The position numbers and the translations under genes were made by a program. A stretch of 64,000 nucleotides of DNA from Mytilinidion resinicola (taxonomy: Eukaryota; Ascomycota; Dothideomycetes; Mytilinidiales; Mytilinidiaceae): assembly GCF_010093595.1 (NCBI RefSeq), contig NW_022985437.1:1389380-1453379 (forward strand). The letters are read 5' to 3'. Under the pieces are notes generated by a model that saw nothing but the letters and a program-made list of their open reading frames with translations, ran no database searches and was not told the DNA's origin. Positions 22,568 through 35,065 of this stretch are shown piece after piece (the first letter of the stretch is position 1; each line of letters begins with the position of its first letter).

Positions 22568-25186
22568 ATGGTGTCCGGGGCCACAGCACCGCCGTACCTG
22601 AATGGTGCGAGTCCAGCCTCCATCGAGGAGCGGCGCTGGACCGACTTCTACGCGAAGCTTTTTGAGCTTCGAGATGAAGTGTTTGCTGGCAAACACCCGC
22701 GGATCAAACTCCCTGACTCCGTGCTTGAACAGGTCGCACCACGTCCGCCTCAAAACAACTCCCACTACTCGCACTCATCGAGACCAACCACTAACGGCAC
22801 TCCCAATGGGGCCTACGCGGCCCTCAATATCCCTCCACGTTACCCGGACAATTCGTCGCTGCAGTATCAACCTGGCCCCTATCAACCCCAAGCTCCTAAC
22901 GGCCAGCGATCCTTCAATGCAAAGTCTGCCTCAAGCATTGATCCTGTTCTGCTCACAAAGTCTGATGACTTGGTCAGGGCAGAGTTGCAGCTGAAGCGTC
23001 AGCGGGTAGAACGAGTGCTGAAGGACCAAGTCGACAAGAAGGCCCATCTCAAAGACCTCGACGCTGAGTCTCGGCTTGACGTAGACGGCCTTCTTGCGGA
23101 GGCCTTGCAGCTTGTGAAACCAGTATCGGGCTTGCCGTCTGCCACTAATCGCAACAGCGAGGGAAATGGGAGTGATTCGTTCGACGAGAACTCATACTAC
23201 TCCAGTCAAGTAAATACCAGTTGGTCTTCGGACGACGTTGAGGCACCCCAGAATTTCAACAACGGTGCTGACGCTGGCGCTACCAATTTGCAGGGCATAG
23301 CTCCACTCTCTAAACCAGCTGCCGCTACCTCCAACGTCGCCGCTACCTCATTACCTACACCACAGGACGATGAGCCGTACGAACCCGCCGACGATCTCGA
23401 GCTTTACGAGCCCCCGGCCGCTACCGTCCACGAAGACGAAGATGAAGAGTCGGATTACTCTCCACCACCTGCCGCAGACACGTTCGTCGCACCTCAACCA
23501 TACAAGAAGCTTACCGCAACACAAAAACGTAAAGTGCGCGCGAGGAGAGGCAATGATAAAGAGGAAACCCGCGGCAAAAATGGGTATGGCTTCAGTAGAC
23601 CCACTTCTCCTACTTCTGCAGTGCCTGTCATCAGAAATCACATTCGATCACCAGTCGCCCCTCAGCCTGCCAGAGTTTCTCCTTTAGCGTATACGAAGCT
23701 GCCCCGAATGGACCAGCCCCGTCGCAGTAGCCAGCACGATAATGGACGTGGACTAGTCTCCCCTCGCACTGACGACAACCGAAGGAACAACCACTCTGGG
23801 CCAGGTCAAGGCGATCATCCGTCCCCTCGAATGTCTAGGAGACAGAGTCCTGCCGGACCGCAGCAAAATCTTCGCAATCCCAGGAAACGGAGAAGGGAGG
23901 TCGAGAATGGCAGAGGTCAAGGCGGAAACAAGCGCATGGCACGATCACCTGAGCCAGAGACGGAGGTTGAGATCGAACCATATATCAAGGAGGAGCCTAT
24001 GTCCCCTCCTCCGTTCGCTGCAAGTGCATCCGATCCCTACAGTGCCAATCGAAGACCCCTGCGACAACTACCGGACGATGTTGAGATTGTTTCCACACGC
24101 GATGCTCGACCACTACCCGTATATTACAGGGAGCAAGATCCACTGCCGCGGACATACAAGCAGATGGAGGAACCCGCATCGCCAACTTTCGTCCGGGTAC
24201 CATCCCGTACAACCCATCGCCAAGTTGATGACCAGGACTTGAGGCGGGTTGCTAGCCTTCAGTATGCGCGTCGTCCGTACTCTCCTGCGGGCCCGGAGCC
24301 AGTACCGTACTCTCCTACTGATGTTCGACATGTTCGTGCTGCCTCCCATGCTTTCAACGATCGCCTAGCACAGCAGCCGGTCTTTCGCCAAGCCTCAGTT
24401 CGTCCACCAGCAGATCAGCCCCGGTACATCCGCGATCGTTCCCGATCACCCGTTCAGGAATATCTACCCAGAGCACACAGTCCTCAGGCAATGGCGCCTC
24501 CACCTCGTCAAATAGTTGTCGATCAGTATGGCAACAAGTACTATGCCTCGCCCGTAGTTGTGGATCCGAGAGCATCAATGGCGCCACCTAGCCGACGCGT
24601 CGAAGTCGACCCATACGAGCGCGCGGTTACACGAGAGCCTTTGGTGCGAGCACCGGTACGCATACCAGATATTTATGGTGAGGGCGACAATCACCACAGG
24701 ATGCCTCCGCCGCCTTCACGACGATATGTGGAGCCGGACGTCGAGATGATCGAGCCTCGGTCGTATCGACAAAGGGGCTTCTCTACGCGGCCAGTCGAAC
24801 CAGAATACCTCCCGATGCGAGAGCCTTTGCCGATCGAAAGACGGCCAGTCGCGGCCTATGAGGAGATGGGCCCGCCTCCACGGGAGTATGTGTCCAGGTC
24901 TTTTAGCGTCCGCCCTGATCCTGTCAGGCGCGAGGCACCGGGTGAGTATATCGCACGCCACGAGAGCGTCCAGCCCGGCCTTGCTAGGCGAGTCGATCCG
25001 GCTCCGCAGCGATACCGTGAGGTCAGTATGGTCCCGGCAGATCCGTATGCTGCTGCGGACGATCGCCGGTATGCGTATGCCGCGCCGCCGCCGCAGAGAC
25101 GGTATTTGGATGAGCAAGATCGGCCGATCGAGGTCGCGCATGATCAGTACGCTGGAGAGCCGAGAAGAGTCAGCTATCGCTACTAA
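22568..25186 (+). CDS. Large, mostly disordered basic protein of unknown function
   Basis: Single uninterrupted exon, 872 aa, ATG at 22568. I do not recognise the family. The only globular-looking parts are near the N-terminus: residues ~15-55 (IEERRWTDFYAKLFELRDE, then HPRIKLPDSVLEQVAPRPP) and a helical stretch at ~135-190 (DDLVRAELQLKRQRVERVLK). An acidic/Pro segment follows at ~265-300, then a basic patch (KKLTATQKRKVRARRG). The C-terminal 500 residues are rich in R, P, Y and S, with RSRSP-type and PPSRR(Y/V) repeats such as MAPPSRRVEVDPYERA. This suggests a nuclear, possibly RNA- or chromatin-associated scaffold, but that is inference from composition only. Codon use and length make it a real gene. 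Confidence 0.8.
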   Translation: MVSGATAPPYLNGASPASIEERRWTDFYAKLFELRDEVFAGKHPRIKLPDSVLEQVAPRPPQNNSHYSHSSRPTTNGTPNGAYAALNIPPRYPDNSSLQYQPGPYQPQAPNGQRSFNAKSASSIDPVLLTKSDDLVRAELQLKRQRVERVLKDQVDKKAHLKDLDAESRLDVDGLLAEALQLVKPVSGLPSATNRNSEGNGSDSFDENSYYSSQVNTSWSSDDVEAPQNFNNGADAGATNLQGIAPLSKPAAATSNVAATSLPTPQDDEPYEPADDLELYEPPAATVHEDEDEESDYSPPPAADTFVAPQPYKKLTATQKRKVRARRGNDKEETRGKNGYGFSRPTSPTSAVPVIRNHIRSPVAPQPARVSPLAYTKLPRMDQPRRSSQHDNGRGLVSPRTDDNRRNNHSGPGQGDHPSPRMSRRQSPAGPQQNLRNPRKRRREVENGRGQGGNKRMARSPEPETEVEIEPYIKEEPMSPPPFAASASDPYSANRRPLRQLPDDVEIVSTRDARPLPVYYREQDPLPRTYKQMEEPASPTFVRVPSRTTHRQVDDQDLRRVASLQYARRPYSPAGPEPVPYSPTDVRHVRAASHAFNDRLAQQPVFRQASVRPPADQPRYIRDRSRSPVQEYLPRAHSPQAMAPPPRQIVVDQYGNKYYASPVVVDPRASMAPPSRRVEVDPYERAVTREPLVRAPVRIPDIYGEGDNHHRMPPPPSRRYVEPDVEMIEPRSYRQRGFSTRPVEPEYLPMREPLPIERRPVAAYEEMGPPPREYVSRSFSVRPDPVRREAPGEYIARHESVQPGLARRVDPAPQRYREVSMVPADPYAAADDRRYAYAAPPPQRRYLDEQDRPIEVAHDQYAGEPRRVSYRY

Positions 25187-25919
25187 TTGTGTACGGTATC
25201 GGTGTTTGAGTTGATATTGGCCGCTGGCCACATTCGTTGTCCTCCTATAATGCTTGGTTTCCGTGTTTAGAGGGGAGGCGCGGCTGTGAGGGCTGGCTCC
25301 AAAGACGTGGTATGTATGGGAGGTTATTTTGATCGGCTTAGCCAGATCATATAGCGGAAGTCAGAGGAGTAGTTTGGATATGATGCGACTGCGGTCTCGT
25401 GCAGGAGCAAATTAGGAAATGCAGCAGTGTTTGTCGGCGTCTTTGATAAATGTGTTGGCGTACTCCCGCTGGTAGTGAACAGGCGCATACTCCATTTAAT
25501 GATGAACAGGCATGTAGGGTAGGCGCCGCGCAAGCAAGACAATGAGGTGAACAAACGTGTGTACAAGCGTGATGATTGTTTAGAGTCGCTACGTCAGGCT
25601 ATCGATGCCCGAAGATGGATGCAAACGCCAAGACGCTAGTCCTTATCAAAACCTTGAGGCTCAACCAAGCAGATATCATGAGCAAAACGTTCTGGTATTA
25701 ACTAGCCGAAAATGGAACACCTATCTATGCCTATCCTCCGGCCGAAACTGTAGGCACTCCCGTCCAGTGGCAGGGGCGCGATGTGCGCCCTCGTTTCTGA
25801 TCTTTTCCCTTTTAATGCGTGCAACGAGCCTTGAACTACGGGTATATATTGCTTGAAACAAAACACGGGAGACGCAAATCCCATGAAGTCTATTCCTTCC
25901 CACTTACTGGCTCTCTTTG
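25187..25919. other. Intergenic between convergent genes
   Basis: About 730 bp of 3' flank on both sides. No gene, RNA or repeat supported. Confidence 0.45.
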
Positions 25920-28900
25920 TCATCCATTCTCCCTCTTCCCGACGGTGCCCCCTAAGATGCCCTTGAGCGTCTTCATCGGCACCGGCTTCGTCAGAAACAG
26001 ATCCACCCCACAGTTCAGCGCCTCGTGCTGCGAGCTTGCGCTCCCCAAGCCCGTCAGGGCCACAATCTGGCAGTGCGGCAGTTGGTTCGCGCGCTCGTAC
26101 TCGCGGATGTTGCGGGTCGCTTCAAAGCCGTCCATGATAGGCATGTTGATGTCCATGAAGATGGTCGTGAAGGGGGTTGGGGTGGCTTTGTAAGCGTTGA
26201 GGGCGTCGAGGCCGTTAATGGCGGCGGCGCAGGTCAGGCTGAGCTTTTTGACAGTCGTAGTGATGATCTGTGTATTTGACGCGGTTAGTGGGGTTCAGAA
26301 GGGGGGAGGATGGATCTGGGCTTACCTTGAGGTTTATGGCGTTGTCGTCTACGCAGAGGACGTGTTGCGCGGGTGGATCTGAGGGCGAGGGAGGAATGGG
26401 TGCGGAGGTTAGAGAGGTGATGGGCTCGAGACTGATTTCAGCTGGGATCGGAGAGGTGACGTCTGTGATGTGGATGGCAGCCATTGCTTCTTCGAGCTTT
26501 GAAGTGTTGAAGCTAGACTTGGTTCCGTTTACTAAGGCTTCGGTGACGGCTTCCTCATCATTTGAAGTATCGATATCGGCACCGGTGTGGTTGTGTTCAC
26601 TCAAGGGCTCTTCTAGTGCAGTAGTGCTCGGTTGTGGTTCTGACGCGACAGCTCCATCGAACACCTGCTTGAGGAACGTTGCCATCTTTTTAGGACCAAC
26701 CCTAAAATATGGCCAATTAGCCAAGCAATTCAAGACACCAAAGGTCACTTCCGGATGCTGCAGTTATGAAAAGTGGTCGACTTACGGATAGCGCATGAAG
26801 ATCACTTTCCTCCCATCAGAGCCCGAGTTCGGTTTTCCTCCGTGGGAATTCGAGCGAAGGACGAGCAAAGGCGCTAACTCGTGGCCGGCAGCTCCTGTGC
26901 CACGAAGCACCGAGGAAGTTTTTGATGAGTGCAATGTCGATTCCTCGGTAATGTACAGATCAGCCTCCGTCCGACCTATTTCCGTATCAAGGGTAACGTT
27001 GGCACCGAACCAGTCCTTCAGCAGAGTTTTGAGAGAGTTCTGAAGAGACAGAGTCCGTCTAGATGTGTTGAAGGCATTGTTGTCATCTGGTGACGAGTCT
27101 GTAGGTGGTACTATAATGCATATGTGGCGGCTTTGGATCGAAGACGAAACGTTGGGAAGATCCAGCTCTACGATGCGAGCCGGTGGAGCTTTGACAAGCG
27201 GAACTGATATCTTAACACGTGTGCCAACTCCGGCTTCACTTTCGACCTCAATTATCCCTTTGAGGCTTGTCACGAGCTGGTGTACGATACTAAGTCCGAG
27301 ACCAGTGCCAACACTGAGCGTATTTTCCTAAAGCAATCGTTTAGCACACCGTTGTAACGTCAGAAAGTTCTGCATTAAAGTCGTACCTGGGCGAAGGGTT
27401 TGAACAAGTGGTCTTTCTGGTATTGGGAGCTCATTCCTGTGTTATTGTGAGTTCCATTCAAGGCGTCCTTGCTAAGATAGACATTACCTATACCTGTGTC
27501 GGCAACCTCAAAACAAATAGCGTCAACTGCGTTTGTGGTGCCTGGCATAGCTTCAATTCGTAGTGACGTTTGGATCGTGCCGGAACCGGGTGTGTACTTG
27601 ATTGCGTTGCCAAAAACATTCATCACAATTCTCTTCCATGCCCCGACATCGAGCTCTAGAATCCATGATGGCCGATTTTCGATGTCGAATGTGACTAGCG
27701 GCGGGTCTTGCGTTACACCGTCCTGAGATGAGGGATTCTGTGAGTGGATCCAATGTCGGCTATGTTGGTCCATGTTGGGAGAGGTTCTATAGGAATAACC
27801 ATTGAATCCAAGGTATACCCCTTCGATGACATCCTGAACTAGGAGGCTCATATCGACATCTTGCTTGATACTCATTCGTACGTCCACTTCTTGCAACTTT
27901 TTAGGGACGTCGGGGTTGCTTGACTGAGGCTTAAGCAAGCTGTTTATTTTAGCAAAATCGAGAAGATTAGTCAAAGTATCAAGAAGAGTGTTGCCGCAGG
28001 ATTCAATCATGGCAACCATGTCTGAAACATGATCATGAGTTGACGGGCCTAGAGACTCTCTGAGAAGCTCTGAGCTGGCGAGAATTCCATGTAACGGACT
28101 CCTTATCTCATGACTAAGACTTGATATGAAATCAGACTTGGCCCTCTATGTCGAGTTAGTTGTATATGATGAAAGTTGGGAGAAGAAATATATACGCTGG
28201 TGGCCATAGCCTCGACTCTTGCCACCTCAGCCATTATCGAATTGCCGAATGCAGACAAGTATGTGAGGTCTGTCGGTCCAAAGAGACGTTCGAAATCTAC
28301 AGTGTCGAATGTTAGCTGATGGAGCATTGTAGCCAAACTCGATACTCACCAGTTGTCCATGCGATTATAGCTGCAAAGAAGCCTGAAGCACACTTTCGTT
28401 AGCTTGAAATGCAATCTCAGTGGAAGAAGTACCGACCGGCTCGTTGCACATCCCATAATGGGAGGAAAATGATTGATCGTGACCCTTCGAATGCCTCAAA
28501 GAACTTTGAGGTCTCCAACGATCTCTGAGATGTATTGGGTTCATACGGACTCATGAGATCGGGTACAGCTGTCTTTATTTCTTTATCCGAGAGCAGGCCG
28601 AACTCGTCAGCTGAAAATATGCGCCCATTAGGATGAGAATCAATCATTTGCTGCAGCAGCCTTTCAGGGAGATTGAATAGGTCTTCATCTTGTAAGTCCT
28701 CGTTGGCTGCTTGCGCTGACAACGAGAGACCAAGTATGGCGCAAACCATTTGATCCTCCGTATCCTCAGTGCCAAGTGCACTGTGAGTAGTAAGACTAGC
28801 TTCGCGACACTGTTTCGAAGGAGATGCAAGATCAGTGGCCGTCTTTCGATGGGTTGAATGGGCATCGAGGAAAACTACGCCAGAAATATCCATTGAGTCA

Positions 28901-30199
28901 CGAATGAGACTTCCTGCGACGCCCACAATATTCTGAATCTCAAGTGTGACGACTGACTGCTTTTGGCGAGAGTTTGGTAACTTGACAATGCTGCGCTTGC
29001 GAGACTTCTGAGGAACAACAGGCTGTTTAGGAGCCTTTGGGTTCTTTTTAGGATCAAGAGGAGCGATTGGATCCGGCGACCCACTATCAGGCGTTGTCAG
29101 GGGTAATGAACTGGTATTGGTGTGGACGGTGGATGGCGTCACGGCGATCCCGTCGGAAGACGAAAGGAACGAAGACGCTGTTCCAGAATCTGGCAGTGTA
29201 AAGGTCCCGATGGCGTCCTTGGACTGGAAGTTGGCAATCGGAAGAGCACCCCTGGAGCTGTCTGGTTCGCCAACTCGGAGGAGCCCCTTGCGCTGTCTTT
29301 TGTGCATTCGTGCTGTGCTATTGAGACACGAGTCTCCATCCATGAACATTCCTAGACCTTCCAGAAGACGATTAGTGCGGGACTGCATGGTTTTTATCCT
29401 CATGTTTTCCAGATGCTCCATGATAGCAATGGATGTTTCAGTCAATATGCTCACGCACTCGTCGTCGAGATCATCTCGAAGCCTAAGCAATACATATGAG
29501 CTTTGCCTGCCCGAACGAAAGAGAGGAGATAGTTACCTATCGTCGACTATACAGTAGCTTCCTATAACATAACCAGCCGGAGAAATCAAGGGGACTTCGA
29601 CATAGCAGCGCATATAGGGCCATCCTTTGACGTACGGCCGTTCGCTGTAGGCTGGGTCCGCTTGGAAGTCACGAATTATGTATCGACTAGTGTCAGCAGT
29701 AATGTTCTTGGTGTCAATGGCCAGTTTTCCTGTCTCGTCGGTGAATAGACGCATAGTTCCGGGGCACACGCCCCAATCAATGTCAAGCGCTGTGGTGCCC
29801 AAATAGACCTCGTCGCCGGGCCTACATCGCTTGGAATCCTTGATCGAGACGGTCTTGGTAGCCTCGGCCACAATATATTGGTGTTTCCCATCAATGAGCG
29901 ACACAAATGCGCGATTAGAGTTAAGACGAATAGCACCTAGTTGGGTGAGGCCTGTCAAGATGTGGTCTGGGGAGATGCTGGGTTGGACGCGAAGGCCAGT
30001 TGCTGGTGAGTTGGGAGTGATGGATGCAGCGGCGAAGTAGCTTAATGGCAGTGTCCAGCATTAGCTTATCGTGGGCAAGAAGTGCTCTGCTCATTGCTCG
30101 GTACCTTGCGATCTCCCGCTGGCGCTCGCGCTCAGCAAGAGTGATCGGAAGAGGTTGCGGGCTGCAGATGGCCGAGATGGGCGGAGCCTGTGACGCCAT
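25920..30199 (-). CDS. Hybrid histidine kinase (GAF - HisKA - HATPase - REC)
   Basis: Signal-transduction phosphorelay sensor, probably feeding the Ypd1-type HPt protein. Ten exons assemble in frame to 1250 aa: 30199-30105, 30040-29537, 29482-28437, 28382-28350, 28296-28196, 28145-27488, 27436-27387, 27327-26786, 26701-26326, 26267-25920. Domains in order: a GAF-like sensor (LGAIRLNSNRAFVSLIDG ... VPLISPAGYVIGSYCIVDD), a long Ser/Thr-rich linker, HisKA with H-box FISSLSHEIRSPLHG, and HATPase with NVFGNAIKYT (N), VADTGIG (G1), LFKPFAQ (F) and GTGLGLSIV (G2). A C-terminal receiver follows: CVDDNAINLK, phospho-acceptor Asp in MDINMPIMDG, ALTG and TKPV. All key residues are present. The 51-nt intron at 27487-27437 is in frame and stop-free, so it could be retained. 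No transmembrane segment, so cytosolic. The HHK group is not assigned. Confidence 0.9.
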
Positions 30200-30886
30200 A
30201 TCGCACGGAGGGGTTGGCAAAGGGCGCGCCGCGTGATGTTGGATTCACATGCTTCTGGTGAGGGCCATGGTAGCAGTATAGAAGAGGTCGTTTGTAGGAG
30301 CTACAAGGACAGAGTTGAAGAGCTGGTGGTGAAGACAGTGAAAAGCACGGCTCGTCTCGGCAGGACCCAAAGACCAGGGCGTCGGGCGGCTTCAGGGTGT
30401 CGACAGGGTGTCCAGGTGGTGCACAAACTTCAGCTTCACGGCAAAGGCTTGCCTGGGCCCTATGGAATTCACAGCAAGACCATGGCCGGGAGAGCCGACG
30501 CACGGTCGGGACGCACTGCATCTGCGAGAGAACACCAACCGGGAAGGCCAACGCCGGCCGCTGCAGATTCGGCCATGATCACAAGTCCATGGCGACGGGT
30601 CCAGCTTTTACTGGGCCTGCTGGCATCTTTGTGTGGAGGCCGACGAAGAATGCCGCACGTGGCGGCTGCGGCAGACTGCAAATGGCTTCCGTGTCCGAGG
30701 GGTCGAGGCTCGTCGCCAGCTCCATTTGTCATGAATGGTGGTGTGGGACAAGTGGCGGCATGTTGGAGACGGGATGAAGTGGGGTTGGATCTGATGCATC
30801 ACGTGACAGCGTGCCGGAGTTTACGCGTAGACGAACCACCACCTGGAGCCGCTCCTGCGTAGCTCTGAAGCCCGCCGTGGGCTGAA
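30200..30886. other. Divergent promoter region between the histidine kinase and PMS1
   Basis: About 690 bp, GC-rich. A 209-codon plus-strand frame (30233-30862) shows no domain and an amino-acid composition typical of chance ORFs. I treat the region as promoter. Confidence 0.5.
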
Positions 30887-33800
30887 ATGGCCACTATCAA
30901 GCCCATCGAGGGCAGGTCGGTGAGTGCCGTCTCCTTCTACTGATTACGCCGTTTTAATTCCCTGTTAGATACACCAAATCCAGTCCGGCCAGGTCATTGT
31001 CGACATCTGCTCCGTCGTGAAGGAGCTCGTGGAGAACGGCCTGGACGCTGGAGCTACATCCATTGGTATGTCCACCCGTGATGCCCAATAGAGATATCGT
31101 CCTGTTCTGTTAATACTGACTTCGGCCCATTCAAGAGGTGCGCTTCAAGAACCATGGCCTGGACTCCATTGAAGTGCAGGACAATGGCGAGGGCATTGCG
31201 CCGGATGATTACGAGACAATAGGTACCGTACTTCTTCCCGTCTCCCGGAAAGTACCAAGCCGCTAATGTGCTACCTACACAGCTCTGAAGCATTACACTT
31301 CCAAACTCTCCTCCTACGATGACCTCTCTTCCCTCCAGACCTTTGGCTTCCGCGGCGAGGCCTTGTCCTCCCTCTGTGCGCTTTCCAACTTCTCCATCAC
31401 TACAGCAAGAGCGGTAGATGGCCCCAAAGGCACGAAACTCGACTTTGAGGTCTCAGGGAAGCTGAAGGGCACATCGGTCATTGCTAGCCAGAAAGGAACG
31501 ACAGTCACTGTCGAGAGTCTCTTCAACAACTTGCCAGTTCGACGAAGAGAATTGGAAAGGAACATAAAGCGTGAATATGGAAAAGTCCTGGGCTTGTTGC
31601 ACGCGTACGCTTGTGTCAGCGCCAGCGTGCGCTTTTCAGTCAGCAACCAAATGCCGAAAGGGTAAAGAGTCCGAGTACACCTCAAGTCGTCCTAAAATTG
31701 ACATTCAACTTAGGAAGAAAGTTGTTGCATTCTCTACCAAGGCAAATCCGACTACTCGGGACAACATAGCAAATATCTACGGTGCCAAAACGTTGCTCGC
31801 CCTGGTTCCTCTAGAACTGAAATTCGAAATGGACCCTTCTGCAAGGCCAACCAAGAGTGCCAAGAACTGGAGCACACAGGAGGATGGCGAGTCAAGAGGT
31901 GTCGAGATTCTCGGTCATATATCACGCCCTGTAATAGGCGAAGGTCGGCAGACTCCTGATCGCCAAATGTTCTTCGTCAACTCCCGTCCTTGCGCTCTCC
32001 CCCAAGTCTCAAAGGCTTTCAACGAAGTATACAAATCGTACAACGTTACGCAATCCCCTTTCATTTTCGCCGATCTTAAAATTGATACTAACGCCTACGA
32101 TGTCAATGTGTCTCCTGATAAGAGAACCATTCTTCTGCATGACCAAACCACCCTGTTAGAAAAACTAAAATCCTCCTTGACCCAGCTTTTTGAAGGACAG
32201 GATCAAAGCGTCCCTCAAGCACAACTCTCGGTCCGCAAGTTGCCTGACTATCGTCCTTTGACGGTATCGCGGGAATCTCCAAGCGTAGCTCGGGAGCTTG
32301 ACCTTGCCCCGCCTGATGCAAATGAGGATGATGCAACACAAAGTGAATGCGACGAACCGCAGTCGTCCAAAAGTAGCGACGTAGCAGCGCACAACAATGG
32401 TACGCCAATCAGTCTCATTCAGAACTTTGTTGGACGGAACGCAGACCTAAGAACGGAACGCTCACCATCAGTTGTCAAACCAGGGGCCATCTCAAAGGAA
32501 AAAGAAAAACTCATAAAATCATTACATCCGAAGGATGGAGTGCTTATAGATGATTCGGACAGACAAGTCCTCGAAGAGGACAAACCTCAGGACCTCCCAG
32601 TTTCCGCTTCACCGATGATTCCAAGAGAGGTCCAAGACTTCAATGCTCGTATAGCCTCGCAGCATTCAAAGCAAATGGAAAAAGAAGCTACCATGTCGCC
32701 TCAGTCGCCACCAGAGCAAAGTATCGCGACAGTTAAGCAGACCCCGCAGAAAGGCACCCAAAGTACAATTCAGAATGCATTTGATCGGATGAGACTCAAA
32801 AGGACTCCGACAGAGACAGCTACAATCACTGTCGGAGACACCACTACGATAGCAACTGTCGGAAGTATGCCAAGGAAACGCCGCCGCATTCATACTCCAA
32901 AACATGGAGTCAATGCAACGCCGACGCCGTTGTTCGGGAGCGCACTAAAGGCATTTTCCGCTCCGGGTACTCAAGTAGAAAGCGAAGAGGAAAGCGACGA
33001 AGGTGATGGTAAAGCAGCAGCGAGAGGAGACAGTGCCGAGCCAGAGGATAGTGGCTCTGTCGAAAGTGAAAAACACAGCCCATCTGCTGATCTGGATGCA
33101 GACGAGATGCTTGATGGGGAATCCGAGGCCGAAGACGTCGACCAAACCCCACATAGGAGAAGCCATAGCACGGAAAAGAATTACGAGATTGGTGAAGAAG
33201 TAGTAAAAGATGGCAGCGAAGATGACTCTGATGGAGAGTATGTGGGCGAAGAAGAAAAGAAGTTGCGCGAAGACGCTAAGGTCGCACAAATGATTGCAGC
33301 AGCGGAGAAAGCGGCGGCACGACCTTCCCAGGACAATATTAAACGGGCAGCCACTGTTTTAAAAAGCACTAGCAAACGCTATTCCACACTCCAGCTCGTC
33401 CAATATGTCGAGATCTCTGTTGAAAGCCTGGGAAAGAGACTTTCGTCCTTGAATCAGGCGAACGGCGCAACTATGAATGGACTCGCGAATGCCGTGGAAG
33501 AAGAAGATATTGATGCCGACCTAGCGTCACTCACGACACCTGAGGAGCGACTTTCTCTCACTGTTGCTAAATCCGACTTTGACCGTATGAGAATAATCGG
33601 GCAGTTCAATCTTGGCTTCATCCTCGCCGTTCGACCTTTCATGTCGCCAAAAGTCTCTAGAGGCCACAATTCGAAAACCGCCTCTGACCTCTTCATCATC
33701 GATCAGCATGCGTCGGACGAGAAATACAACTTCGAACGGCTAGCTGGCTCGACAACTCTTGTACCTCAGCGCCTTGTTCGCCCACATGCTTTGACTCTGA

Positions 33801-34294
33801 CCGCTATCGAAGAGGAGATCATTCTCGCCAATGAATCTGTTCTTCTCGCAAACGGTTTCGTCGTCAGCATCGACACTTCTGGCGATTCGCCAGTAGGAAA
33901 GCGCTGTCAACTGCTCTCCTTACCTATGAGTCGGGAAGTTACTTTCAAACCTTCTGACCTCGAAGAGTTGCTAGCACTTCTCTCCGACCACGGCCACATC
34001 GGCCAGGAGATCCCGCGTCCAACCAAAGTCAGGCGTTTGCTTGCCAGCAGAGCTTGCAGAGGGAGCGTCATGATTGGCAAAACATTGAGCCTCGGTCAGA
34101 TGGAGAAGGTGGTGCGGCATATGGGTAGTATGGAAAAGCCGTGGAGCTGTCCGCACGGCAGGCCCACAATGCGACATTTGTTCGGACTAGGTGAGTGGCA
34201 AAGTTGGGAAGAGGGACAGGGTATCACAGGCTTGGGTGAACAAATGGGTAAGACAGATTGGGGAGGCTGGGTGAAGGGAAAAAGCAAGAGGTAA
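30887..34294 (+). CDS. PMS1: DNA mismatch repair endonuclease PMS1 (MutL family)
   Basis: Partner of Mlh1 in MutL-alpha, nicking DNA during nuclear mismatch repair. Exons 30887-30919, 30969-31065, 31136-31222, 31283-31661 and 31714-34294 give 1058 aa. The GHKL ATPase N-domain shows VVKELVENGLDAGA (ATP/Mg Asn), EVQDNGEGI (motif II) and TFGFRGEALSSL (motif III), then the transducer domain with VNSRPCALP and DVNVSPDKR. A long acidic, Ser-rich linker (residues ~400-700) precedes the C-terminal dimerization/nuclease domain. This holds the metal-binding motif DQHASDEKYNFE (DQHAx2Ex4E form), ASRACRGSVMIG and CPHGRPTMRHL. These identify an endonuclease-competent PMS1/PMS2-type protein and not MLH1. 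The first exon encodes only 11 residues. Confidence 0.95.
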
Positions 34295-34760
34295 TCCTCG
34301 GAGGCATGTGCTGGGATCATTTCAGAGCATAAGAGCTACTTGAACCTCTTTCTGTAGGAAGGAGCTCGTTTCTCGTTATTCATTGCTAAACTAATACTAA
34401 GACGTTATAAGCAACCGTACCTATATCCATGGATCGCAAACTCTACTAGAACAAAAAGGTGCCTAGTCAGAAGTTTGTCCGTCTGTATGCTTGGAAGATG
34501 TAGGGTGCTTTTCGCACTTTATTTAGTCCCGGGGTAGGCCAAGAAGGCTGCGGAAATGGTATGCGGGTTTCGTCATGCATCACTTAAAATAAACCCTGTG
34601 CCCCTTCGTATTGCAGAGGCACTTGAAGGTAATTCTCGGGTACACGGGCACTGCATACGTCAAATTTGCATACACAGTGTTTCATTCGATAAGTGCTACG
34701 ATATCACCGAAGAAGAGTGGGTCCTGACGTTGAGCCAATATTACCCCACTTCACTCCAGA
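34295..34760. other. Intergenic: PMS1 3' flank and distal THI4 promoter
   Basis: About 470 bp without a gene. Nothing repetitive seen. Confidence 0.4.
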
Positions 34761-34768
34761 TATAAAAG
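34761..34768 (+). promoter_or_regulatory. TATA box of THI4
   Basis: TATAAAAG at 34761-34768, followed by a CCCC/CACTTC-rich initiator region and a long leader. A canonical TATA box suits the very strong, thiamine-repressible THI4 promoter. Confidence 0.65.
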
Positions 34769-34918
34769 AGTCATCCCACCCCATCCCCCCTCAACACTTC
34801 AACAATACTCGCAGAAACAAGATTCCAAGACTTGTAGCTTTTTTCTGTTCCCATCCCAGGTCTCAATGGCTGACGTGTCTCAGGTACCAAAGCAACCAAC
34901 AAAGTACTGCCCACCACA

Positions 34919-35065
34919 ATGGCGGAAGACATGAAACCAACGCGGGACTTATCCCCAATCAATCAAGGTATTTTCAATGTGCACACATTGAGCATGAACC
35001 GGTGTTCGTTCCTAGTGCTTTCTACTCTCCTATCTTCGGGAGTAGGGGCACTGGGTCCGTTCTGA
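34919..35065 (+). other. Upstream ORF overlapping the THI4 riboswitch (unspliced leader)
   Basis: ATG 34919 (MAEDMKPTRDLSP...) opens a 48-codon frame that ends at TGA 35063-35065, inside the CTGAGA motif of the TPP aptamer. In-frame ATGs at 34931 and 34994 could also be used. The frame runs through a possible 5' splice site (AAG|GTATTT, donor at 34968). Splicing to the AG at 35152 would shorten the uORF to about 15 codons. A retained intron would keep the uORF upstream of THI4 and should reduce its translation. Confidence 0.5.

Noticed and set aside
30040..30104. Apparent frameshift near the start of the histidine kinase
   Set aside because: A 64-nt intron (donor GTACCG at 30104, branch GCTAAT, acceptor AAG ending 30041) restores the frame, so no disruption is needed.
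30233..30862. 209-codon frame between the histidine kinase and PMS1
   Set aside because: Composition (R, G, A, P) typical of a chance ORF in GC-rich promoter DNA; no domain.
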